A stretch of 64,000 bases of DNA from Pseudevernia furfuracea (GCA_022315425.1 JAIUPT010000035.1:496001-560000); one strand, 5' to 3'. Shown: positions 39,216 through 49,047, numbered from the stretch's first letter. Numbers and translations are program-made. The notes: generated from the letters alone by a model not told the origin.

Positions 39216-40098
39216 TCATAATCTCTTGAGGTACCTACTTCTTTTCTCTATAGCCAGATCATCCTCTATCACGAGAACAGCCCGATGGTCATCATGCCCG
39301 CCTCTAACTTCACCAGCGCTTTCAGTTCTCTTTCTCTTTCGAAGCTACTCCGATGCTGACTCGGAGGCTTTTGCCTTTGGCAGATGGTCGGATGCGTCAC
39401 TGGATCCATAATTCTGGCTCGCCTGCACCAATAAGTGATATTTTTAAAACGTACAGAGCTGATAGAGCTACTTTCACTGGCTTCTGAGCCCCTTCATTCA
39501 ACCGCGCCAATCCGTTGTTAGGCAGCTTCACTTGCTTGTTGGACTCTTCAACCTTCTTGTTCAGTGCTTCCAACTCTTTTCCATACCTGGCATCGTGCTT
39601 TGACCTGTGCTACCAGAAGACCCGTATGTCAGAGCGGTCCATCTGTTGCGTAGCTGTTAGTTGTCATAATATGGATCTGGGGTATTATTGATTCACGCAC
39701 CTGCTCCATCAGCATCCGCCGGAGAGGATGTCCATCAGGGTACTCCCGTCGAGTCTGGATCACCCAATACGTGTTGATGTCTCCTTTTTCATACTTAGTC
39801 CCTTATTGTATTGCTTTTCGACCATCTCTTCTGTGTACTGAAGACAGCCGAAGTTGAAGTCTTCGAAATGGAACTTAGTGTAGATAACAGGAAAGATGTG
39901 ACACTTAAGTAGGCCCGAGCGAGGGTCCGGGTGACGAGCATGCTCCACAGCGCCGGAGAGGTTATCCTTGGCAGCGCGTACGGTAGCTTCGTCGGCGGAG
40001 ACCGAGGTAAAATGGCACCATCATGGAGATATGTCGTCTCTAGTTGGAGATCCCGGTAACGATGCAGAGCCACAGGGTACGCGGAACGAGGAAGACAT
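39216..40098 (-). pseudogene. broken three-exon gene retaining splice sites
   Basis: ATG at 40098 begins MSSSFRVPCGSASLPGSPTR. A TGA lies at a probable Trp position; then VRAAKDNLSGAVEHARHPDP and FPVIYTKFHFEDFNFG. A one-base loss in a G-run near 39810 shifts to YEKGDINTYWVIQTRREYPD and MLMEQ. A probable intron (AG|GTGCGT..CAACAG) joins MDRSDIRVFW, a TAG, then RSKHDARYGKELEALNKK. A second intron of 49 nt (AAA|GTAGCT..GTGCAG) joins ASQNYGSSDASDHLPKAKAS, another TAG, LRKRKRTESAGEVRGGHDDH, and a closing TGA at 39218-39216. Kept introns suggest a host-type gene rather than a transposon ORF. Family unknown. Confidence 0.55.
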
Positions 40099-40258
40099 GC
40101 GGATCTTGGATATTGGAGAAGAGAGGGAGGAAGGGTCGAAATAATAAGGAGAATAAGTGAGAGGTGTTTACCTTAAGACTTGCAGAGGTTGTAGCGATGA
40201 CGTGCACTTTTAATATGTATCCATTCGCGAACGATGACCCTTGATTTTCGTTTGTTTT

Positions 40259-40432
40259 TGTCAGGATCGGTACAGAGTCTAGTCATGTAGGTGCATTGAA
40301 TAAGACAAAGCAACTATGTACAAGGGATGTCCATATAATCATGGCATGGGAACCTGCCAAGACACACTAGGCCCAACTAGGAAGGGTCAAAGGAAGGTGT
40401 GTCAAAGGGATGCGGGGACGCTCGTAACACTA
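40259..40432 (-). repeat. 3' LTR of element A (174 bp)
   Basis: Ends are TGTTACGAGCG and CCTGACA on the minus strand. It shares blocks with the LTR of element B: the first 11 bases, CGCATCC, TTGACACACCT and GTGTCTTGGCAGGTT. Confidence 0.75.
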
Positions 40433-40771
40433 CCCCCCCCCCCTTCCGAAGAAGACATGTCCACATGTCCTCATGGCTTGTAAAGAAGTCGCTCATGATG
40501 CCCGCTATGCATGCATGTAAAAGAAATTCTAATAAGCAAAACATGGTGTGCCAACGCTACCCTTTTCTGACGCAGTGACGTTTCCAAACCGTATCGCTGA
40601 CGTCCTGACCATGGGCCGTCGCGAGTATGACGTAATAGGGTTATGGGGGCCCTGGGGTGGCCTCCATTGATGAGAGGTTGACGTGGTGAGGACCAAGGAC
40701 GTTTTTTTTGGCTAGGGTAGGCATTTGATATTGGATTTGCGGTCGGAGAAGAAAGTTGCTGAATGAAGCGA

Positions 40772-40788
40772 TTTCATTGGCTCGCTTA
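40772..40788. repeat. 17-bp direct repeat flanking element B, left copy
   Basis: TTTCATTGGCTCGCTTA, identical to 43909-43925. It overlaps the first bases of the left LTR of B. It is longer than the usual 4-6 bp LTR target duplication. Confidence 0.7.
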
Positions 40789-40967
40789 CGATCGTACCTC
40801 GCATCCTTGACACACCTGCCTTGACACTTCCCCTTTAGGCTTAGCGTGTCTTGGCAGGTTCACTCCGCCATACATATATGGCGTCCCTCCCAGTTCATAG
40901 TTGCTCCTCAGCTTGTTATCTTCGTTACATACTACACTACGGTTATCACCACAGTACGGTCCTTACA
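40784..40967 (+). repeat. left LTR of element B
   Basis: Matches 43730-43913 over its length, for example CGTACCTCGCATCCTTGACA and GTGTCTTGGCAGGTT. The first two bases (GC instead of TG) are altered or lost. It ends GGTCCTTACA. Confidence 0.8.
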
Positions 40968-41822
40968 CTATAACAAGCTCATTCCAAACCCCCGGGGCCT
41001 GTCTTCATACATGCTCCAACCATTTGTCTTAGGAAGGCAGTAGACTGTCCAGTCGACCAGGCCTTTAAGCCACGAGGATCTCGTGCCTCAACCAAAAGAA
41101 AAATCATCCTCATAGCCTAGAATACCTACTTTCTTCGTGGCAACTCAAGCGGACAAGAACTCAGCTTGCTACATTCTTTTTTTTCCTTCCCAACAAGTCT
41201 TCTCCGCCCGCAACTTCACCGCCAGAAGATTCAACACCTACGAAGCAGAGAGACACATACCCAACTCGCCCGTCACCTCCGTACATCAGATCCTTACCCT
41301 TGCCTTGGTTAAGCACGCCAGGAGAAATAAAGTGCTACCCGAACACCGATATCCAACCACCACAAAGAAATTTCTCAACCACACATTCAACCCGAGTTCT
41401 GAACGTCTCATTTCAAAGACAAAACGTTTCAAAACACAGGGTTTTCACGGCGCCCAATTCGGTCAAAGAACGCCTTCACAGTATCCCCCGCAAGAAAACC
41501 TTCTCTGAGATTAATACTCCTTCTCTGCCCGCAAATTCTACCCCGCCTGGCCTTCACATCCGAATTTGTCAACAAACCACCCTCTCAGGATAACACCGTC
41601 ACAAACAACACACTTCAAAGCATTCACGTTCTTTGCGAGGTGTCAAACGGTTAACAAATAAAAAAGTTGCATGGGAAACAAAGAAATTCGGCATCCCGCA
41701 GTAATTGGACAAGAAATTACTTCCCAACACCAAACTCAGCCCCGCCTGAGCTTCATACCCCAATTTCTACGAAACTCCCTCCCTCTCACGAGTCGACCTC
41801 TTAATTGAGTAATCGATTAATC

Positions 41823-42824
41823 ATGAAGTCCTACCAAGAACGCCTCGACACATTTACCTCTACGCCTTACCCCACTTCAACTTCATGGCCTCATAAATCA
41901 CCACGACGCGAATATGTCGCTATGGCTGGATTCGAGTATATTGGGGATACATATTGGCCGGATCACGTCAAGTGTACCGCATGTGATGCACAGCTTATGG
42001 ATTGGGAGCCAAACGACAAACCCCTCGCCGAGCATATACGTGTCTCACCATCGTGTTCATTCATTAAAGGTATCCAAGCCGAGGAAGCTCAAGAAGCTGC
42101 TGAGAAAGAAGCTCGCAAAGCTGCTGATAAAGAAGCTCAAGAAGCTCAACAAGCTGCTCAGAAAGAAGCTCAAAAACCTACTCCCACACCTCGAGACCTA
42201 GCCTTCTTTGATCCTTCGCTGCAGTATGACTTTCCGGAGCTCCGCCTATACAATGACATTAACAAGTTCGCCGAGCATATTCTACAGTGTGCGAACCAGT
42301 ATCGTCATGTCGATATCATAGAGTTGCTTCCCAAATGCCTTCGTGAATCAGCATTTCAGTGGACTCAAAGCATTCAAGAAACTCTGAAAGATGTGACTCT
42401 CGCCAAGTACATGGAGATTTTGACAGCCAAATTCAGAAAACCTCCGACGGCGGCTGCACAAGAGACTCCAAAACCAGCTTCCCAGGCGACTCCGCTGGAA
42501 TATCACAAATGCACTGTCTACTCAGCCTCATTCTCCTCCATCAGCCGACTATTAAGCCATAGCCAAATGGTCTGCAACAAGGCCTCTTGCAAGCACTGCG
42601 AGACAACCTTCGAGTCAAAGAATCAGCTACATGAACACCTCCGCAGTCGAGAATGTCAACAATCATCTCCCACCAAGAGCATAGCGCCTCATAAATCTAG
42701 CCTATCAGCACTCACCTCTGCTGAGAGCGCTACTTCTTATCTATCCTCATCTAAAATCTCTACACCTTGCCCGACAACATCTTCGCCGAAATACCGTTCT
42801 ACAACCCCGCCTCCAGTGTATTAG
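41823..42824 (+). CDS. BIR-Gag-zinc finger fusion protein of element B (333 aa)
   Basis: ATG at 41823 (TTAATCATGAAG); the frame is open slightly upstream without ATG. Residues 1-83 form a BIR zinc domain: RLDTF, WPHKSP, AGFEYIG, then the ligands C51-x2-C54-x16-H71-x6-C78 in exact BIR spacing, with WEPNDKPLAEHIRVSPSCSF. Residues 85-120 are a KEAQ-repeat helix. Residues about 128-205 (DFPELRLYNDINKFAEHILQ, LLPKCLRESAFQWTQSIQET) look like a retroelement capsid (Gag) domain. Residues 227-278 hold two fingers: the first has lost a Cys (CTVY), the second is C256-x2-C259-x12-H272-x5-C278. The tail is Ser/Thr-rich. BIR domains bind peptides in survivin and IAP proteins; here it may bind a host factor, an inference only. 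Confidence 0.8.
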   Translation: MKSYQERLDTFTSTPYPTSTSWPHKSPRREYVAMAGFEYIGDTYWPDHVKCTACDAQLMDWEPNDKPLAEHIRVSPSCSFIKGIQAEEAQEAAEKEARKAADKEAQEAQQAAQKEAQKPTPTPRDLAFFDPSLQYDFPELRLYNDINKFAEHILQCANQYRHVDIIELLPKCLRESAFQWTQSIQETLKDVTLAKYMEILTAKFRKPPTAAAQETPKPASQATPLEYHKCTVYSASFSSISRLLSHSQMVCNKASCKHCETTFESKNQLHEHLRSRECQQSSPTKSIAPHKSSLSALTSAESATSYLSSSKISTPCPTTSSPKYRSTTPPPVY

Positions 42825-43729
42825 TCATTAACATTAAGAAACTATCTTATAGTGACTGATCTCTACATGCGCTACGCATCGCTTAAATCAGTCAGATTCA
42901 TAAAAAGTTATCCTTCGACTAATCGTTTCAGAATCGTTCTTCTCACACTTACAGTCAAGGATTTGTATGAGAAGTTTTATGGAAAAGAAAATTCAGTCAT
43001 TTCTGCAGACAAATCTGCCCATGGACGCCACATCGGGTTTAGCGCTATCAAATCAGCATGCGATGCAAAGACCTCGACAATCGACTCAAATTTGATTCCT
43101 TAGAAGGGCGCCAAGACTCATTTTTTCACCATGTCAAATTCGAATACTCAGCGACTTCTCATTCAACAACAACGCCATATGGCAGCCACCTTCTTCGTCT
43201 CCCCCCGAGATATAATCTATGACTACCGACGACGCCATAGCCTGAGGCCCGAAGCATATTGTTGATAGCGTCGTCACCCTCGATGAATTTGATTTCAAAG
43301 AGAAGACTGCGTCAGCGCCAAAATCATTTGATATTGATTTAAGATTTAAGGTTCGAGCGGCTCGAAAGGCCTCAGCCAATCACATGCCTTTATTTCTAAA
43401 TTTCTTCTTCGGCCGCAAATTCGATATTAGCTGCCCAGCTTACATCAAAAAACGTTCTTGACCACCATTTCTTCAATCCTTCACCAATGAAGGCCATTAC
43501 AGAACCCCTGTGACCGCGTGACGTCATGCTAGCGACATGACATCGTCAGGACGTCACCGAATTGAGATCAACATCATCGCCGCAAGGAGAAAGCGAGCGC
43601 TAGGGCCAAAAGTTCTTTGTTTTTTATGATTTTTCAGCGACCAAGCATGCATGGCGTTTGTTTTTTTCTCTTCTTCTTTTCTTCTTTTCTACAGCACTGG
43701 GGACCAGCGCTTCTCCGAGGGGGGGGTAG
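42825..43729 (+). pseudogene. decayed 3' part of element B
   Basis: After the BIR-Gag stop, protein-like text continues with stops: LTVKDLYEKFYGKENSV, FSAIKSACDAKTST, then EFDFKEKTASAPKSFDIDLR ending IKKRS. The KSACD block recurs in element D. From about 43,460 the sequence is untranslated and shares blocks with elements A and D (GACGTCAT, purine tract before the LTR). Confidence 0.5.
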
Positions 43730-43913
43730 TGTTACGAGCGTACCTCGCATCCTTGACACACCTGCCTTGACACTTCCCCTTTAGGCTTAGCGTGTCTTGG
43801 CAGGTTTACTCCGCCATACATATATGGCGTCCCTCCCAGTCCATAGTGGCTCCTCAGCTTGTTATCTTCGTTACATACTACACTACGGTTATCACCACAG
43901 TACGGTCCTTTCA
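43730..43913 (+). repeat. right LTR of element B
   Basis: Begins TGTTACGAGCGTACCTCG right after the purine tract and ends GGTCCTTTCA, 184 bp. It is followed immediately by the remainder of the 17-bp direct repeat and element A's gag stop codon. Confidence 0.8.
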
Positions 43914-43925
43914 TTGGCTCGCTTA
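43909..43925. repeat. 17-bp direct repeat flanking element B, right copy
   Basis: TTTCATTGGCTCGCTTA, identical to 40772-40788. Its last three bases (TTA) are the TAA stop of element A's gag on the minus strand. Confidence 0.7.
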
Positions 43926-45206
43926 GTCTCGAACCGATCCGAACAACTCACTACAGCTGGATTCGCCAGCGTCAATAGCATGGATTCTAGCTTCTGTAGA
44001 CGCCTTCTTTCCTGCACTGTTCTGCTTCGGAGCAGTGCAATTTCGTCGTTGATGTCCCGTCTGCCCACACTTGAAGCATAAGAGGTCTTTGGGGATGATG
44101 TAGTCCTTTGCTTTGATAGCGGGTGTAGAAGAAGACGTGGAAACGGGAGCGATACGTCTGGGTGAGATGACATGAGAAGCCTTAGCTGAAATAGGGGCTG
44201 TACGAGTCATTTTGACGGCAACAGCGGGAGGTTGGCTTAGGAAATTGGCTCGCTGTTGGTTGTCTGTCATGATCAAATAGTCCTTCATTGCTTTGAGACT
44301 AGAAAATCCTCCATTATAGCGGCCAATATTGGTTATTGCGTGTAGAAGGCGAGGACTTAACTTCCTCTTGAGATCGTCCATTAGTTCAGTATTGTTGTAA
44401 GCAATTTCTCGTCCCAAAAGGTTGAACTTTGTGTAGAAATCGCGGAAAGGAGACGCGGTATCATGTTTCAGGGCGTTATATTCCCGGAGGGCATTTTCCC
44501 TACTATCGATGTCCTTGTAGGAGTCGGCGAGGTCATCCATGACATCCTCTACTGTCAAATAAGCATTGGGTGAGTCGATTTGACGACGGATATTGACGAG
44601 CTTGGCTGCATCGCCCCCAACACGAGTGAAGATGTACACGATTCGAGATCGTTGGCTTGGGTAGTGGTCCTCATTAACGCTGAGTTTGTCCAGTATTTGG
44701 TTGGACCAGTTGTCCCAAGTAGGTTCTTCACCGTTTGTAAAGATCGCTGGGTCTGGCATCCGGGTGGTCTTTCCCTTCTTGCGTGTTGGTGTCTTGATAG
44801 CCTCCTCAGAAGAGTTGAGCTTCAGCATCTGAAGCTGCTGTGTTATATTCAGGTTCTTCTCCTTGTACTGGTGGACAGCGTTCTGAGACTCCTCGAGGCT
44901 ATCTTCGAGGCGAGTGACTTCCTCATTCAGACGGTCTCTATCCTGTTCCACGCTGGCCTTCTCTTGGCTCATGGCGTCATAGCCGATGGCTACATGAAGG
45001 CATTGGTCTCGCTGAAAGCGAAGGTCACGCAGCATGTCTATGATATCGTCTGGTCGTGTCTGGAACCACCGTGTCAATTGGTCGATGTTGGATATGTGCC
45101 AGACGTCCTCGGTGTCGATGTGTACGTTGTCTGGCACGACCGAGTAACGTCTATCCTTCGCCTGCTTTCTGACTGTCTTTATTGCGTCCATGGTGTTTCC
45201 TGGCAT
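43923..45206 (-). CDS. Gag protein of element A with CCHC knuckle (427 aa)
   Basis: Intact ORF starting at ATG 45206 (MPGNTMDAIKTVRKQAKDRR); the frame is open further up but without ATG. Residues about 85-140 are a coiled coil (ASVEQDRDRLNEEVTRLEDS). Residues about 150-335 are a retroelement capsid-like domain (PTWDNWSNQILDKLSVNEDH, RIVYIFTRVGGDAAKLVN, SPFRDFYTKFNLLGREIAYN). The CCHC zinc knuckle CFKCGQTGHQRRNC is at residues 377-390. A short tail (ELFGSVRD) precedes the stop, with no protease after it. Absence of stops contrasts with the heavily mutated elements to the right, so this copy is younger or escaped RIP. Confidence 0.85.
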   Translation of the reverse strand: MPGNTMDAIKTVRKQAKDRRYSVVPDNVHIDTEDVWHISNIDQLTRWFQTRPDDIIDMLRDLRFQRDQCLHVAIGYDAMSQEKASVEQDRDRLNEEVTRLEDSLEESQNAVHQYKEKNLNITQQLQMLKLNSSEEAIKTPTRKKGKTTRMPDPAIFTNGEEPTWDNWSNQILDKLSVNEDHYPSQRSRIVYIFTRVGGDAAKLVNIRRQIDSPNAYLTVEDVMDDLADSYKDIDSRENALREYNALKHDTASPFRDFYTKFNLLGREIAYNNTELMDDLKRKLSPRLLHAITNIGRYNGGFSSLKAMKDYLIMTDNQQRANFLSQPPAVAVKMTRTAPISAKASHVISPRRIAPVSTSSSTPAIKAKDYIIPKDLLCFKCGQTGHQRRNCTAPKQNSAGKKASTEARIHAIDAGESSCSELFGSVRD

Positions 45207-46084
45207 GTTGAATGATTTTTTTTGAAGAGGGAAGAAAAGGAAGGGTGAGTCCTCAAAGTACTCCGATAAATGAGGTGTCAGGCAGTCAGAAAGTGGCAGG
45301 GAAGGTCGATGTGTCTCCAAATTCCCTTAAGGGAAAGAATCGAATGTGTCATGTACTTGATGCACCGTAGGCAAGTATGCTGCGGGCGAGGTGTGCTGCA
45401 GGGAGGTGTGTATTGCATGCATGAATGTGTTACCCAATTTCTTTCGGTGTTGAAAGAAAAAAGCGTTCAGATGCTGCGGGATGCCAGTTTTCTTTTTTCC
45501 CACTTGACTTTTTTGTTTGCTAGCCGTTTGACACCCCACAATGAATGTGAATGCTTTGAAGAATCGTGTTTGCGGTGGTTTTATTTTGAGGGGGGGGTTT
45601 ATTGAGAAATTTGGACGTGGGGCCCAGGCGGGGTTAGAATACGGGCTGAGAAAGCAGAGAAGCAGTATTCGCTCAGAGAGAGTTTTCTTGCGGAGGGTAT
45701 TGTGAAGGCGTTTCTTAACCGATTCGGCTGCCTTTGAAACCCTGAGTATTGGAACGTTTTTCCCCTTGAAATGAGACGTTCAGAACTCGGGTTAAATGTT
45801 GTGGCTGTAAAAAGTTTTGAGGTTGGTTTGGCGAGTTGTTTCCTTATTCGCTAGCCCTACGAATGTTCCAGCTGTTTCTTATCTTCTGACTGTCACGAGG
45901 CCGTTTTGTCGTCACCCCTATTCAAACGATAGGCACGTATGAGTGGAAAATGATTTATCTGTATGGTAGGCTGACCCAGGGATACGATATCTCACCTAGC
46001 CAAGGTTTCTTGATAAAGCATCTGTCCACAACTTATTTGAGTTCGCTTGCTAGAACGAATAGAGTGAGGGTGATCTAGTTGTAG
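45207..46084 (-). other. untranslated leader region of element A
   Basis: Lies between the truncated 5' LTR and the gag start. It contains G-rich and homopolymer stretches (GGGGGGG near 45592, T-runs near 45490 and 45220). No long conserved ORF; the sequence next to the LTR (minus strand CTACAACTAGATCACC) is where a primer-binding site would lie. Confidence 0.45.
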
Positions 46085-46160
46085 TGTCAGGACCGATACA
46101 GAGTCTAGTCATGTAGGTGTATTGAATAAGAAAACTAGTTGAAGAGCAACTGTGTATAGT
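46085..46160 (-). repeat. truncated 5' LTR of element A
   Basis: The first ~50 bases match the 3' LTR at 40259-40310 (TGTCAGGAYCGRTACAGAG, AGTCATGTAGGTG.ATTGAATAAGA), and CAACTRTGTA follows; similarity then stops. Confidence 0.65.
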
Positions 46161-48595
46161 TTTAGACAGTCAGCGAGACAAGATGCCCTAAAGTATCTTC
46201 CCATGCGCATCTCAGATTCCTGAGCGTTGCGCGCTGGCTCAACCGGGACTCGCAACTCTCAGGTACCTCACACCGCATGCACGCACACACTTACTGTATA
46301 CCACCTTCGCCTCCTACATGACCGTTTAAGTCTCCTCGTGGGAATGTTCCTACTCACACCTACGCTCAAGAGCTAAAATCACTCAGTTTCATGCTTCTAA
46401 CAGGGAGAGACAGCGATGATTTCAGGCAAGAATTCCAATACGGCGGCTCTGCCAACCATCATCGCCGCGCAAGGTTCAGGAGGAAAGTTGAAACAGTTCC
46501 TTGCCTGAAAAGATGCAGTGTAGGTCGGAGCAAACCCAGACGGTGCAAAGCGGACTCAGACAAATACGAAGACCACGAAAGCGGCTGCGGAGGCGACGAG
46601 AGTGAGACTGAGGTTTCGCTGTCTCAGAGGGTTATATGACCCAAGGTAAGAAGTTTGGAAGGAATCAATCAATCTGGATACAAGGCCCGTACATGAGCAA
46701 GGTGCAAGAGCGCATTTTAAGGAAAGCGCAAGCTTACTTACCATCCTTCACTATCCTTTAATGCCGCTATGAGGGGCGCTATCTGTACCGAGTTTCTCCG
46801 TCCTCTCCATAGGAAATAATACGGACGCTACACTAGGGTTCAACTCTAAGGCTCCTTTTCAGGAAAGTAAGACTTACATTTTACCCTGGCCTTTTCCGCT
46901 TGTTGTGCTTGAGAAGTTCTCTCGCCATTGAAACCACGAGAATCTTATGTATCTGGGCGACAGGAGCATCATTGCGATCGTATCCGTCGTCACGAGTCTT
47001 AGGCAAGTTGCGAATGTTCAGAGTCTCGAGATGCTGCGGAGTGGCCAACTGGAGATACTGTGGGGGAAACAGCGTAAGCCAAGTGCCATAGAGGTAGAAC
47101 GTTGTCATGATCCTGTTCCAGATGTGGCTCTAGATGCAACATAACCCGAGCTCTACCATTTGGTACACTGGTCTGCAACGTGCTTTGCGAAAGTCCATCT
47201 GCTTTCACTATCTCCCACAGTGTGCGTGTCTACATGGGCCTTTTTTCTTTGATGCCACCCAAGGGTCCGCACAGTCTGTCCGTGGTTCTTAGTGAAGCAG
47301 TACGGATGCAGCCAAAGGCCAGGCCCTTCGATTAGGACGGCTAGGTGAGCAAGGCCTGTGCATGCAGCTAGGTTGATTGATTGATTGATTGATTGATTAA
47401 GTCATATCGAACACCATACGAGTTGCCCCGCAGAGGGCTTTACAGACGTCTAAGGCTTAGTCGAATGTATTTATCCTCGAAAGTCTCACCCTCGAGATGA
47501 ATCTATTACTCTATCTAAAACCTATCCTTTTAAGATACCTGTCTTCACATAATAATAAAAGCCCTCGTACCTCGCTACGTGATTAGTAATCCCTTAATAT
47601 TCTTGATCCCTTAGTGCCTCGTGATCTCTTAATATCAAAATAATACGTTATAAAGAGAAAGTACAGTTACTGACCGGAATGATATGGTATTTTTTTAACT
47701 TAGAATTTTTCAGCTTTTTCTCTCTTTTTTTTAAAAGGGTTCTAATAGGTATATATATCCTTTTACTGTATATATATACCCTTTTATTATATGTACATAT
47801 CTCTCTATTCTATCTACATTTCAAAGAAGACGCATCGCACTAAGCTATCTCATCAAATAACTTAAAGTAATTAAAGTCTCTCTTATATAAAAAGCATTTG
47901 CAGACGAAATTTATATGCTACGCAGCGCAAATACTTAAAGAGACTTTCAAGATTCTTAACAAAAATGCATGCGCAACTACGAAGAAAACATTGAGAGATA
48001 TTAGACTCTAAATCCATTCGCAGATAGTGTCAGGCTGGCTTATATAATATGAATATATATAAGGCAGACTAGGGTTGTGTAGCAATGTGAACTTAGCGAA
48101 GATATATATATTGCGTATAGTATATCTAATACTAAGACTAATTCTTAAGAAAGGAAAATGGGAAACTTCGAGACATGACCCTCTTAAGCTTCTCACGTCA
48201 AGAATCCGCTTGACATTCGTATGTCAAGCGATTCGGTTACGCTCGGCAGTTCTCGAACTTATACGATAACTGTTCTCTTGATCTCGCTGTTAACATAATC
48301 TTCTCTCTTTAAGAATTCGTTCTCGAATTCATTACTCTAAATAGGCTTATTAAAACCCTTTAAATCTCAGAGAGAACATAAGAAAAAGAGTTCTCTCAGG
48401 TTAGCTTCGCGCTGACATTATAAATCTCAATTTGAAATGCGTAGACTGTAATACCCCTACGCCTTGTATATGAAAATAAAATTGTTCGTATAATCGTAGA
48501 TAACGTGAAGTTTGTTATTTGAATCGTGAGTTACGTCGTCGCGTCGTCGTCGTTATGAATACGCGACGTGAATAATTGCTATGCGCTAGTCGTGA
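46161..48595. other. transition into AT-rich RIP-affected DNA, no gene
   Basis: From about 47,400 the base composition becomes strongly AT-rich with TA-rich words (TATATATATCC, TTATATGTACATATC). No ORF with recognisable content was found. An 82-codon basic ORF at 46,391-46,639 is not convincing. Confidence 0.5.
47373..47399. repeat. (TTGA)n microsatellite
   Basis: Six to seven perfect TTGA units at the border between ordinary and AT-rich sequence. Confidence 0.85.
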
Positions 48596-48603
48596 TGTCA
48601 GGG

Positions 48604-48608
48604 TCTAG
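48604..48608. repeat. target duplication TCTAG of the solo LTR insertion
   Basis: TCTAG at 48604-48608 is repeated at 55443-55447. Joining across restores the D LTR sequence seen intact at 56619-56630. Confidence 0.85.
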
Positions 48609-48742
48609 TGTCACGGTCGCAAAACCGTCCCATCAAAAATCTTAAGTCAAGTTCACCTGAACCACCCGGATGTCAAGTTCACCTCAACTACCCAGCACTC
48701 AAGTTTCACCTCAACTACCTGACGATGACTAAGCATTCGAAC

Positions 48743-49047
48743 TATCACGATCGTAAAATCGTTCCATCAAAAATTCTAAGTCAAGTTTATCTGAATCACC
48801 CGGATGTCAAGTTCATCTCAACTACTCAATATTCAAGTTTCACCTCAGCTATTCGACGCTCGACTAACTAGTACCCGCTCGGGCGCTACTGCTAGCAAGG
48901 CTTCTACGGGTATTTAAGAAGCGAATTTCTCATAGCGAACTTGTTTCTCTTCTTTTCTCTTTGCGTTCGTCTTATATAATAGATCTAGATCATAGCTACT
49001 CAATATTATCTCAAGTTTAAAATAACACTTTACTTCTCTTCGTGACA
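48743..49047 (+). repeat. left LTR of element C (305 bp)
   Basis: Nearly identical to 54885-55189. It contains GGGCGCTACTGCTAGCAAGG and GGTATTTAAGAAGCG, a possible TATA-like promoter element (TATTTAAG). Confidence 0.9.

Larger units (their letters stand above)
40784..43913 (+). mobile_element. LTR element B carrying a BIR-Gag ORF, inserted in element A
   Basis: Plus-strand element with 184-bp LTRs at about 40784-40967 and 43730-43913. The right LTR starts TGTTACGAGCG directly after a purine tract (GAGGGGGGGGTAG). The internal 2.76 kb encodes one intact ORF (BIR-Gag) followed by about 900 bp of decayed coding and untranslated sequence; no pol domain is present. Orientation is opposite to element A. 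The two LTRs differ at a handful of positions, so the insertion is not very recent, yet the ORF is free of stops. Confidence 0.78.
40259..46160 (-). mobile_element. LTR element A, gag-only, interrupted by element B
   Basis: Minus-strand element. Its 3' LTR is 40432-40259 (TGTTACGAGCG..CCTGACA), preceded on the minus strand by a purine tract (GGAAGGGGGG..TAG at 40433-40448). The 5' side carries a matching LTR end at 46085 (TGTCAGGACCGATACAGAG versus TGTCAGGATCGGTACAGAG), but similarity fades near 46150, so the 5' LTR is truncated or rearranged. Internal DNA (40433-40783 plus 43926-46084, about 2.5 kb) encodes only gag. No protease, reverse transcriptase or integrase is seen, so the element depends on another for movement. 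Element B sits just after the gag stop codon. Confidence 0.75.
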
